Notes under the pieces: generated by a model
The model's input: only the letters and a program-made list of their open reading frames with translations
The model's database searches: none
Told to the model about the DNA's origin: nothing
From: Alloascoidea africana
Taxonomy: Eukaryota > Ascomycota > Alloascoideomycetes > Alloascoideales > Alloascoideaceae
DNA length: 64,000 bases
Assembly (NCBI GenBank): GCA_030581615.1
Contig: JAKTTT010000014.1
Location: 124,001 to 188,000, forward strand
Direction: 5' to 3'
Position numbers and translations under genes: made by a program
In this document: piece by piece, positions 44,900 through 57,010 of the stretch
Numbering within the stretch: position 1 is the stretch's first letter
How the letters are laid out: each line of letters starts with the position of its first letter

Positions 44900-47128
44900 T
44901 CAATTCCTTGGGTTTGCGCCTATTGCCCAACCTAACCCACTTACTAATAAGTTAGAGAGATCTTTCTTGCCTTGAGTTAAACTTTTCAACTTGAAATGGC
45001 CTTCTTCGTCGATACTATTGCTAAGTTCGGTGAGGTTCATATTTTTAAAGCTGTTGGAACTGGGTTGTGTGATGTTGTAGTCTTCCCCTTTGTTGCCGCT
45101 ATCAGGTACTCCTCCAGTTCCAAGAGTAAGGCCAGATATAGCTTCAATATCAAATATAGGCAAAACATTGGAAATCACCAGACGGTGGTATTCGTCAGAT
45201 GCAGCTTTCCACGTATTCATAACGGTGTTCATGACATCCTTGGGACAGATTTCCAGAGTCCATGATAAAACCTGTAATTTTTGTTGCAGGTGCTCGAGAT
45301 TTTGACTATCAGAAAACATAAACTTTCCCAGTTGGTAAAAAGTCGTCCAGTGCAGTGTCAAATCTGACTTTTCATTGTTCGCTTTACCACTGTAGAGATC
45401 TTTAAAGTATTTGTAACCTGTCTGAAAATCTTGTTCGTAGATCGATGAGTCTATACACAGAGCAATAATACGTTCCTCGTTTGGTGTGAACTTTTCTTCA
45501 GTGATATCTGACATCGTAACAATTAAATTATTGTATATTGACAAGATCTTTTGCAAGTCTTTGTAAATGTTGTTGTTATTCTTCTCCAAAATCCTTTGAA
45601 TAATCTCTTCTGGTGTGGTGATTTTTAGCTGTCGAGGTTGGAAGGGCAAGCCCGGTAAAATAGTAAAGGATAGGTATGACAGAGTATCGCATACATCAAT
45701 CAGTTTTTCCCAGTTTGCTATCGTTTCGCTGCTAACATTGAAATTGCTTAACAGCGACAGTAAATTCGCGACAGTCTTCATCCCTCCTCTTTTCTTATTC
45801 CCATTCGAAGCAGACTCGAAATTTTGTTTCATTGCTTCTAGTATTTTGGACTCGGCGAATCCTTCAGATAGATTTAACTTGGCTTTGTCAGCATTCTTAA
45901 TGTAATAATCGTTTATCAGTTCAAATCCATTCGAATTCAGCAACGAGATAAACAATATTTCATCCAAGTCGTCGATTTTATGAAAAATGACCTGTTTGTA
46001 GCGAGAAGCGAGGTCAAGTTTGAACGACCAGTTCATGTCCAGCTTCAAAAATTTGAGCAACAATTCAAGCTGATCATTTTTTGAACCTGTGAACTTGACG
46101 GCAGTGAGTTCCTTGATGGAATATCCCAGTCCCATTCTTAGAGTGACATTCGCCAAATCCATAAAGAGTCCCACATTTGCCTTTGTGGGTTGAAGAATAG
46201 GCGACTTTTTCAGTATATCCACATCGCTTGCCAGGTAGGTAGACTCCAGACTTGATGTTTTAGCTCCATCGGGAAGTGGGAATTTGGATATCGTCTGGAA
46301 TATGTTTAAAACTAGACTATTCTCTGAGTAGTCGTTAATAAACAGGTTTATCATGACTGCTTGGATGATAGTCTCAAAGCCGCTAAGAGAAGAGCTTGAT
46401 TGATTTGTCAAGCTCTTTAACAGTGTGAGGTTGTCATGTGTCTGTTCCAGGTTTGCTATTATGTTGAACAGATTTGGCCAGGATTTCGTGAAGGTGAGAT
46501 ATGGACCCACCTGCCCTATGAGCTGCTGGTCCCTAAGTATCCTTTCCAGAACATTGGTTGTGTTTATAGATTCAAATTCCAAAATCGTGTATTCCTTATC
46601 CACAATCGTATTGACATAGACCAAGGGGTTGATAATGCTGTTGAACCATACATCCAAGCTTTTATCGGCTCCATTTGTTGACCAGTCATTATACAAGATT
46701 AAGAAATCATGGTGATTATAAATTGCAAATAGTAAATTCACCATTCGAACTCGAGCTTGTATCCATTTTGTGATTAACGTAGAAACATCAGGTCGAGGCA
46801 AAGCTTTCAGCTCAACAGGGTCCCATCCAAACCTGATTTCTGTCGCTGGTAACTCAAAATTTAGCATTCCATTTTCTTCTGAAATGTCTGCTTGACTTTG
46901 AAATTGATCAGCCCAAGTGTCCAAGTCTTGTGTGGTCTCATCCTCTGTTATACTAAAGTTAAATATGAATGCCAGTTCATTGGGACCCACAAACTCAGGA
47001 AGGTAGTGCAATAGAACTCCTAGGATATCTACCAGTCGTTTATAGGGATGTGAAGATGGAATACCCTTTAGCTGCTGGACGTTTGCAGCTGCAGATAGAA
47101 GAGAGATGATTTGGAGGTGGCGTGGCAT
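44900..47128 (-). CDS. SEC39: Sec39-like subunit of the Dsl1 tethering complex
   Basis: The 742-aa product has no intron. It is almost wholly alpha-helical in character, with Leu-rich segments throughout. The LYNDWSTNGADKSLDVWF region and the C-terminal block (TTFYQLGKFMF, LSWTLEICPKDVMN) resemble the Sec39/NBAS family. Sec39 with Dsl1 and Tip20 forms the ER tether for COPI vesicles and binds SNAREs. Length is close to S. cerevisiae Sec39 (709 aa). There are no catalytic motifs to check, so the call rests on overall pattern and length. It is divergent from the THOC7 gene with 137 bp between starts. Confidence 0.8.
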   Translation of the reverse strand: MPRHLQIISLLSAAANVQQLKGIPSSHPYKRLVDILGVLLHYLPEFVGPNELAFIFNFSITEDETTQDLDTWADQFQSQADISEENGMLNFELPATEIRFGWDPVELKALPRPDVSTLITKWIQARVRMVNLLFAIYNHHDFLILYNDWSTNGADKSLDVWFNSIINPLVYVNTIVDKEYTILEFESINTTNVLERILRDQQLIGQVGPYLTFTKSWPNLFNIIANLEQTHDNLTLLKSLTNQSSSSLSGFETIIQAVMINLFINDYSENSLVLNIFQTISKFPLPDGAKTSSLESTYLASDVDILKKSPILQPTKANVGLFMDLANVTLRMGLGYSIKELTAVKFTGSKNDQLELLLKFLKLDMNWSFKLDLASRYKQVIFHKIDDLDEILFISLLNSNGFELINDYYIKNADKAKLNLSEGFAESKILEAMKQNFESASNGNKKRGGMKTVANLLSLLSNFNVSSETIANWEKLIDVCDTLSYLSFTILPGLPFQPRQLKITTPEEIIQRILEKNNNNIYKDLQKILSIYNNLIVTMSDITEEKFTPNEERIIALCIDSSIYEQDFQTGYKYFKDLYSGKANNEKSDLTLHWTTFYQLGKFMFSDSQNLEHLQQKLQVLSWTLEICPKDVMNTVMNTWKAASDEYHRLVISNVLPIFDIEAISGLTLGTGGVPDSGNKGEDYNITQPSSNSFKNMNLTELSNSIDEEGHFKLKSLTQGKKDLSNLLVSGLGWAIGANPRN

Positions 47129-47265
47129 GCTCTATGTGCTGGTTTGAAGTAGTCAATGAATGAATGAATGGTCTTGGTGATGATGGTGAGTTATGGAGGT
47201 TTTGTTTCCTATATCCCACACAACACTTCAGACCCAAACGAGAATAGCATCTCAATTGTAGCAAC

Positions 47266-48256
47266 ATGACATCATTTAACGAAGGTGAATACGACTCCAA
47301 AAGACATGTACTTGCTGATTAGCTGCTAACGTATGACTTAGATGCTATTATTCGAGAGCGAGTCATTATAAACGAGGCCATTGTTAAAAGACTGGTGAAA
47401 AACTGTGGCAGTCTCGTTGGCAATGAACCCAATAAAGATTTGTATGTTGAATAAGCAATTTTGAGCCTTCTATAGTCTACTAATCTGTGAAATTTTAAGA
47501 AGCGAACTGGAGAGACTGCTTTCAGCAGACATATCGTCGTACAACCTCTACTTACAAAAGATTTTGTTACAACTCTCTATGAACAAAGTGGAAGTGGAAA
47601 ACTACAACCTCGAGGGGGTACGCATAGCTGACAAGAAGAAAGAACACAAGGAAAAGCAAAAAGAGTACGAGGAGTTGCTGAAGCATGCTTTACTTTTGAA
47701 AGAACAGAGAAAAGAGGTTGACGATTTCATACGACATATGAGTTCTAAACAAAGCATAGAGTTGACAGAAGACGAAATAGCAAATTTGTTGAAAGAAGAG
47801 GAAAAGGTAGAGAGAGATGAAAACGAAATGGATATTGATGAAGAAACGGAAGAGAAAGAGATGGAAGACGCAAAAGAACCAAACCAGTCACAAGCTTTGA
47901 CACCACAGATATCTGTACAATCCAAAGCAAATCCGGTTTCGAGTGCACAAGTTCCTCAGATAAAGCAGCCGACTAGCACATTGACAGTAGAGCTAAATCA
48001 AACGCGGCAGGAGCAGTTGGAAGGTATAGCCAGTATTGTTGAAGAAATCCGAGAACTAGAAGAGGAACAAAAAGTGCACGAGGAGAATTGGGTCCGACGA
48101 CAGGAAAGGTTTGTTCGAATTCTTCGTGAGGTTGATAGTTTCCAGGAAGCTCTTCAGGAAGAGAAGGAAGAACAGGAAAGAAGAGAAGGGATGCTAAGCG
48201 ACAAAGAAGATGGCTCTGCGACTGGAGGCAATACACCGATTCCAACATCCACCTAA
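47266..48256 (+). CDS. THO complex subunit 7 / Mft1-type protein
   Basis: Three exons (47266-47284, 47342-47441, 47500-48256) with 57- and 58-bp introns give 291 aa. The first exon is only 19 nt (MTSFNE plus one base), with donor GTGAAT and a GCTAAC branch near the 3' site. The start of exon 2, DAIIRERVIINEAIVKRLV, matches the opening of THOC7. A long coiled coil follows (KKKEHKEKQKEYEELLK). An acidic linker precedes a second coil (WVRRQERFVRILREVDSFQ), parallel to the LRRKQFHVLL segment of human THOC7. THO couples transcription to mRNA export and limits R-loops in the nucleus. Mft1 is the S. cerevisiae counterpart. Confidence 0.82.
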
Positions 48257-50392
<2,136 letters not shown>

Positions 50393-50984
50393 AGCGCTTT
50401 TTGATCAGATATTTCATACAGAATAGACATTATGATTCATTATTAAGTAACAGATAAGAAATAACCGCTATAAAGTTAAGAGTTTCTAGTTCTTTGCTTT
50501 GACGCTGCATAAAAGAGACCATGTCGCCCTTGTCCTAAATTGGTAATAAACTAAACCAGTAAAATTGATCCGGCTTGTCCTATTTTTCCAAGGTCAAGCT
50601 TTCGCCTTTCTGCTGCAATTATAACAAGACGCGCCTCATCTCTGAAGGATCACAACGATGGGCGTCCATCGATGCATTACGAGCTGGAACAAGCCTTCTT
50701 TTTTTGCAAATTGGTTATAGTGCTAATAACGCCTTGTCATTGTATTTCGGACACTTCAGCCATGATTATTATTGACAGGGCGAAGACTATACAACATTCT
50801 GGTTTTATTCGCAATACTTCCAGTTGGTTGCCAAATAACCAAGTATAAAATCATGCCCAATTGCCTTCTCTAGCTTTCTCATTACCTCTCTCTAAGAGTA
50901 CAACTTTCATTAAACTTATTTTCCTTCAAACTAATCACGCTCATTACCCATTTGCTTCTCTGATTTTAGCTATTGACACCAATA
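50393..50984. promoter_or_regulatory. GAPDH 3' region and SED1-like promoter
   Basis: No gene is supported. A TATAAAA element at 50844-50850 lies 135 bp upstream of the SED1-like start and is followed by a CT-rich leader with TCTCTAGC and CTCATTACC tracts, typical of a strong yeast promoter. Confidence 0.5.
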
Positions 50985-51461
50985 ATGAAGGCTTCTGCTG
51001 TTGTTTCTACTCTTCTCTTTGCTGCCGGTGCTTTGGCCGTTTCCAACACCACCGCTGATGATGTTACCGTCACTTTCACTACCGTCAAGGATACTGTTGT
51101 CACTGAATACACCACCTACTGCCCAGGACCAACTACTATTGTTCATGATAATAAGACCATCACTGTTACTGGTGCAACTACTCTAACAATTACTGACTGC
51201 CCGTGCACGATCTCCTCCACAGAGGTGCTTACCACCGTTACTCCAGCTTCTGCTGCCTCTTCTTTGACCGAAGAGGTTCCTGTTTCTGAAGCTACAGGAG
51301 AAGGTTCTGTTTCCTCTTCTGAAGCTTCTCCTTCCGAGTCTTCTGTTTCTCAAAACAGCACCAACTCTACGATTGTGGATGCGAACAGCGCTAATACAGC
51401 AATTGGTTCGACTTCCTTTGTCATTGCAGGCTTCATTGGCTTTGCTGCACTCTTCTTGTAA
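50985..51461 (+). CDS. GPI-anchored cell-wall protein, Sed1/Spi1-like
   Basis: The 158-aa product starts at [19 protein letters not shown], a signal peptide of about 18 residues. The conserved wall block follows: [15 protein letters not shown], then [11 protein letters not shown], as in Sed1 and Spi1. Next comes a Ser/Thr/Glu-rich region of about 60 residues with NST glycosylation sites. The end is hydrophobic ([14 protein letters not shown]), the pattern of a GPI-attachment signal. The block occurs once, while S. cerevisiae Sed1 has two. Such proteins are covalently linked to beta-glucan and abundant in stress or stationary phase. Codon bias looks strong, with GCT, TCT and ACC frequent. A frame 4 codons longer exists, but the signal peptide fixes this ATG. 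Confidence 0.9.
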   Translation: MKASAVVSTLLFAAGALAVSNTTADDVTVTFTTVKDTVVTEYTTYCPGPTTIVHDNKTITVTGATTLTITDCPCTISSTEVLTTVTPASAASSLTEEVPVSEATGEGSVSSSEASPSESSVSQNSTNSTIVDANSANTAIGSTSFVIAGFIGFAALFL

Positions 51462-51911
51462 GCCACCAATATCAAAGTTGCGTTTTCTTGAAAGTTTTTA
51501 GCTCCTGTGATTTTGCAAGAGTGTTTAAGTAGTATTTCGGTTTTTCAGATTATTCTTGGCATATTTAGTTTGTTTCACGGTTACAATTTTCTATAATTTA
51601 TAGAGCATTAGACTATCTTCAGTGGGAATAATAAATGGGTTGGAAAGATATCCACTCATGAAACAGCTTAAGAGTTCGACTTTAAGCTACTTGTTTTACC
51701 ATATTTGTTGTATTTCATTAGCAATCAGAATACAAAATTTACTATTCTTATCTATCAAGCAGACAGCAACAGAACAGTCTTCATTTCCATTGACAACTAC
51801 CACGAACTGATCTCACAGGATGAAAATTGATCAAAGGAGAGCAAAAGCATGGTAGTTATAAAATTCTCAATCGAAAAGGTAAATTAAGGGAATATGAAAA
51901 TGCAAAAAAGA
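51462..51911. other. SED1-like 3' region
   Basis: AT-rich spacer between the wall-protein stop and the 3' end of the minus-strand tRNA-Lys. The only plus-strand frame (51622-51810) is short and unrecognised. Confidence 0.45.
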
Positions 51912-52005
51912 AGCCCTACGGGGGGCTCGAACCCCCAACCTTGTGATGACTTTTATCTCCAAGAGAATTAAGAGTCACACGCTCTTCCGATTGAGCTAGC
52001 AAGGC
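51912..52005 (-). tRNA. tRNA-Lys(CTT) with 21-nt intron
   Basis: The minus strand reads GCCTTGCTAGCTCAATCGG, then the anticodon loop CTCTTAA and a T arm GGGTTCGAGCCCC. The acceptor pairs GCCTTGC with GTAGGGC, and the anticodon stem TGTGA pairs with TCACA across an intron of about 21 nt (51968-51948) after position 37. The anticodon is CTT (51972-51970). The discriminator T matches yeast tRNA-Lys(CTT), whose S. cerevisiae copies lack an intron. Confidence 0.92.
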
Positions 52006-55000
52006 AATTTTTGAGAAAAAAATTATAGTGTGTATTAAGTGCAAACTATATAAGAAAACATAAATTCAGGAAGAAGAGAGATCATAGTATTAATTGTCTC
52101 GCTTCCTGTTAAAGATACGGAGAAAGCTAATCTAAAACGGGACTTATCCCATGAAAAGGAAGCCAGATGGTTTTTAAGGTTATGAAAAATCAGCTAAGCA
52201 AAAATGATGAGAATAGACAAAAGCATCGGGAATTCTCTTAATAAACAAGGCAGTAATTGTTAGCATACTGATGTCCCTGCCTTCTGGAATCTCCGAAAAG
52301 CCCGGGTTAATGCACGAAGTTTCTACCGAAGGGACGATGCCATTCAACTCTCCTTTATTGACCCTTTGAGCCGGCGCGGTCATATTTTTCGAACGACCTC
52401 CTTGCCCTCATCGGCTGGCCTGGTTGGAGCTATAGCTCTCAGGACCATGTAGCATGAGTTTACATTTCATACTTCAAAACTTAGAACCAAGTCGGAGGTT
52501 CCTAGCACTCTCGACACAAACCCTTCAGAGTTCCATGTCTTCTAAAGGTATGCGAACGGATCAGTGCTTCTATAGAAATCAACAAAATTTACAGCACGAT
52601 TTAGATCCTCACCGGGGAGATGTAGCATACGGATATTCCTACCTCCTGGCATTTCTGAGGAACTCGGTGTCGGCGACTCTATAAACAGGTTGGTTTCTAT
52701 GTAGCAATAGAATCACCATCAAAAGTGTGTGATTGTGAACTTATAGGTCACAAACCCATACAGAAATGGAATACATAGTTGTTACAAGTCAGTTGGTGTA
52801 GCGCATTTATACAAGGATTAACTGATAACTTTTGGTACACAGGCCAGCCACTCGCTATGTCAATTCAGCCTCTTACCAGTGTTTTTAGATCTAATCTAAA
52901 TATTCCCCTCCGTAGTTTGTAATAGATCAAGCTTTATACACACTATCTTTGTGGATGACCTCTTCACAATCTTGGTGTAGTTCTTTAATAGTGTAACAAA
53001 TTGTAAAAGGAAAAAAGAATTACTAAAAACGAAGATCTATCTACAGGCATTCGAGCCAACTTCTTTTGGAAATGAGAAAGTGTTAGATTGTACATTTGCA
53101 AGGGAAGTACAAAGTCAACCGAAAAAAGTTATCAAATTCAACTAGAAAACGAACAATGAGCAGAAGAGCAAAAACACCTATTTGCAGTATGGTACGTTTA
53201 AAAAGAACTGGCCGTTGGTTCTAACGCGCCTAATCTGCGATGAGGCTAGCACCAGCCTAACCATCCTCAGTGTTCCGCAGTAGACAGGAGAAATGGCAAA
53301 TTGAGTTCACAGGTGCAGAAGGCATTTTTACTGGGCCAAATGCTTAGCTTCTTAAGCATTCGCCAAGACTATTATTTTGCAATCCAAGCATACCCGTCTT
53401 TTTTACCGCGATAACAACTGGTCAAACTATTATGCCTTGTTTATAAAAACTGAGTGCACTTTTTGAGAGTAGTCTATGATTTACAGCCAATCCACTTTCA
53501 GCTCCAGCCGCATTTTCTGATTTCAATGACCGCAAACAAGGCAGACTCTGTTCATTCTAGGATTTAGTGTCGGTATGAGCTGAACAACATGCTTATCTTT
53601 GATATAAGCCGTGCCTTTAATAGCATGGCATTAAACAACGAAGTGTTGATTGATTGCCAAGTAAGGAAAATTTGCAAAGCCAATTAAACATTGTATTGGG
53701 GACCGTAAAATAACCAAAACTACTGTTTACTTGAAGAAAAGGATCACTTGGAACACATCAAAAATATGTGAATATAGATTTTATACTTTTGCTTTAGCTT
53801 TTCGGTCTCTAACACGTCAACCGGCAATAATTCAAGAATAACCGATCTTGCCCAATAGACAATAAAAAAAAATACCCGCCTATTAAACTACTCTTGAACG
53901 TCCTTTCATTATATTTTCTTGTCTCAAGATTCTCCAAAAATGTTCAAAAATGCACGGTAGGTCATTCAGTCAGTTAACTCACATAGACGTTGTTTCTAAG
54001 TTCTTTCTGGGGGTTCGGATACTTATCTACATTTGTTCTTTACTTCAACTGGTATTGCATAAACAAAAAAAAACGGTTTAATGCATCATACTCTGTTGTA
54101 TGAATTCACTGTTTGAAGTAGACTTCTAATTCATTTTCTCTCTTCCCAAAGGGAGGGTCCCAATCTTCTTTCTCTAAAAATATTCTCTATTAACACCATC
54201 CAATGTTTTACTTTTAGGATAAACGAATAAAAGTCAAACAGTTTTAATGTCTACGATCACAATAATTAGTTTGGGTAAATACAACAAACTAATGCAGCCA
54301 ACCTCCTGCTTTAAAACCATGCAAGGTAGAGCAATGAAGTGTCTTAAAATGTTTGAAACGCTCATCAATCGAGCGGAAAAAACTCTGACATAAATCTCGG
54401 TTGTAATTACAAAATTGCCGATAAATAGGAAAGTTTTTGTTGAAATCTGTAATGCCTAACTTCCATTCTGTTCCGACATACTTCTACTTCAGCGTCACTA
54501 TAATCGATTGTCCAAGATTAGTATGGAAATGCTTAAAAAAGGGTTTTACAAAATTTTCTTTTTACGAAAACTCTACACCAGAACAATATGGGGCAAACTA
54601 TAACTTGACCGACACATCATTTCATTCAGACGATCATTGATCAAAATGGAACATACAACAATTATCTATATAATAACTCCAAGCAATAACGACGAGAGAA
54701 AACATCAGATCACAATTAGATGGTATTTTCTTAAACTCGCGTGAGTTGTAGAGCACACAATTCAAGTAGCCCGAATCACAGATTTGAATTTATTCAGGTG
54801 AAGCTTAGCTTGAGAATACGAAGTTTTTCTGGTAGGAAGCATAAAGTTCGCCAAACACACGGTAGCTTTTCGAGCATTGCCGAGATTGCCCTGGATCTTA
54901 AATTGATCCAAGGGAAAACCTTAGAAGATGATTCTCAAAACGGGAATTGAGCTTCCAACGAGTCCCATAAAAACACGTTTTTTGTTCTATTCTCTAAATG

Positions 55001-55596
55001 AATCGGATGATTCCAAAGGGGCCGCCGCTTAATCACAATGATTGCAAATCAATGACAGAAAATCTCTGGCTTGGAACCAGCCACAAATGAGAATAATCGC
55101 GTTTACTTTGGACTTGGTACGCGAAAGAAGCTTTGCATTTAAAGCCAAAAGTCATGCACCGTTTCGGTAGGAACTATCCCGAAACGGCAGCGCTGCGGCT
55201 GATACATCATGTATCCGGGTAAATCCACCCTGGACAATACCGGGACCGGCTGAATTGTACCGTTAGATGACTCAAAAGGTTTGAATATGAGGATGCCCTT
55301 GGGGATGAACAGGAACAAAGTACCTCCGGACCAAAAAAAAATTAAAGAATAAATCAACCCACTTTCTCGTTGTTTTCTGGGGACCTAGTACTTACACGCT
55401 TTCTTTCGCTTGGCATCTTCTCATCCATTTGACAGACATCGATATTCGTATATCCGGACAGCTGATCTCAAGAAAACGATGCAATTAATATTGACCTAAT
55501 CTCGACACAACCTCAGAACATAGTAAGTAGCTAAAGGAGGATTTAATAGAAAACCAATCTCCAAGCTACTTTTTCCGTGGCGTTTGAACACCAAAT
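52006..55596. other. 3.6-kb region with little coding evidence
   Basis: This is the longest empty stretch of the right half. It is AT-rich, with one GC-richer minus-strand frame (52180-52383, 67 aa, starting MTAPAQRVNK) that looks more protein-like than its surroundings but matches no family I know. The 3' end (55150-55240) has a CCGAAACGG inverted repeat (55159-55167 with 55179-55187) and a CCGGGTAA word (55215-55222), probably promoter elements for the next gene. No tRNA-linked LTR could be recognised. Confidence 0.4.
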
Positions 55597-56727
55597 ATGA
55601 CTTTTCCTCGGCTATTATCATTCTTGAAAGCCAACTCTCACAAGCCGAAAAAAGCAACACACTCAGATGCCTTTAATGAACTTGATTTCGATATTCATAC
55701 CGGGGAACCACTCTCAAGGGAACAACGAGAAGTAAAATGGAATTCCAACAATCACAGCCTCGAGGACCCAGTTCTGGATTCACGACTCCCCAAGAGAAGA
55801 GCTTCACGTCGCATATCATCAACGATCTGTAGAGAAAGGAAAACCGGCCTGGAGGTGAATTACATTCACAATACAAGAAAAGATCCAAGGGACAACTCCC
55901 ACTCGCATAGGTCTCTGCATCTCGTTAGGGGAAAATCATCCTTGAGGAGCAATTGTCAAGGGAGCCTGAAGAGGCAAGACTCAGATATGTCTGCCTCGAC
56001 AACACGCAAATCAGAAAACCGACCAGCAAGTTTGTATGAATTAGGAGCCGCGCGTGGCTTTTCATTGAATCAACAGCCTGTGCCAAACGATGTGGACACA
56101 AATAGTTCAAGTGAGATTACCACTATACCGAGCTCCACATCTTCTCCCGTGCTGACACATGTGGTGGAAGGAATTCATTCAGTCGGTAAAAAGATCATTA
56201 TAAATCCCTCACATAGTTTTATCTCAAAGATGAAGGGAGCTGGGGGAACACCTAGAGAAGAGACAAATGTGATAACAAGAGGAATGAGTACACCTCCTGT
56301 CAGTCCCAACAAAAAGAAAGCCTTTAGAAAGTCCCTTGCTAGCACCAGTAGCACAATTCTGGAAATTCCTTCATCAAACGGGAAAGCATCAGATAGCATA
56401 TCAAGACGTCATACATATTACGGCGGATCTCATCTTCATCATGGAAGATCACATTTTGATGCTTGTATGGAGCTATCGGACAGCGCTTTATATCGCCTAG
56501 ACTCGACACCCAGCATTAAAAACGAAACCGAACCTGAACTCCTCCGGGTTCCAACAAGGCATCATCGCAAGTCAGGGGAAAGCATGAGGACCATAAAATC
56601 TGCAAAAAGCCATTTGACGGCCAGTGGCAGTTCATCTCGAAATTTCTTGGAGGATCTCAGGGCCGTCAGTAGTCACGATATGGTGAACCTGAGAATTGAA
56701 ATCGACACTAGCTTAAACATGTGGTGA
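55597..56727 (+). CDS. Uncharacterised Ser/Arg-rich protein, 376 aa
   Basis: A single open frame starts with ATG after a promoter-like region. The product is Ser/Thr/Arg/His-rich and looks largely disordered, with basic patches (SRLPKRRASRR, TPPVSPNKKKAFRKS) and several SP/TP sites. Short segments such as LYELGAARGF and HVVEGIHSVGKK look less biased, and the C-terminus (MVNLRIEIDTSLNMW) may be a small ordered patch. I recognise no family, transmembrane segment or signal peptide. It lies 283 bp upstream of the arrestin gene on the same strand. A substrate of a proline-directed kinase is only a guess from the sites. Confidence 0.7.
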   Translation: MTFPRLLSFLKANSHKPKKATHSDAFNELDFDIHTGEPLSREQREVKWNSNNHSLEDPVLDSRLPKRRASRRISSTICRERKTGLEVNYIHNTRKDPRDNSHSHRSLHLVRGKSSLRSNCQGSLKRQDSDMSASTTRKSENRPASLYELGAARGFSLNQQPVPNDVDTNSSSEITTIPSSTSSPVLTHVVEGIHSVGKKIIINPSHSFISKMKGAGGTPREETNVITRGMSTPPVSPNKKKAFRKSLASTSSTILEIPSSNGKASDSISRRHTYYGGSHLHHGRSHFDACMELSDSALYRLDSTPSIKNETEPELLRVPTRHHRKSGESMRTIKSAKSHLTASGSSSRNFLEDLRAVSSHDMVNLRIEIDTSLNMW

Positions 56728-57010
56728 TCTGGGACTAGACGTATTGACTTTGAGATCTTGTAAAATTTTATGATAAACGATTAGACATTTTTTAATTTCA
56801 TATTGCATTTTAACTCCCCTTATTGAGCATTTTGTAACTTGTCAGCTTTTCCCCACAAACATTTTGGTTTTGATTTTTGGATTTTGCAGGGGGTGAGCGA
56901 AACTCAGTAGCACAGCCACATTGCTTTCTCTGCCTCCACGCCACCTCTCCTTTCCAACATAAAGACACTGTTATCCCAAACAAAATACAGGACATTGATC
57001 TGTAAACACA

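Noticed and set aside
55139-55480. Minus-strand two-exon gene beginning MDEKMPSERKR with GTAAGT
   Set aside because: The available acceptor does not keep an open frame in a matching phase, and the segment holds promoter-like motifs for the 376-aa gene.
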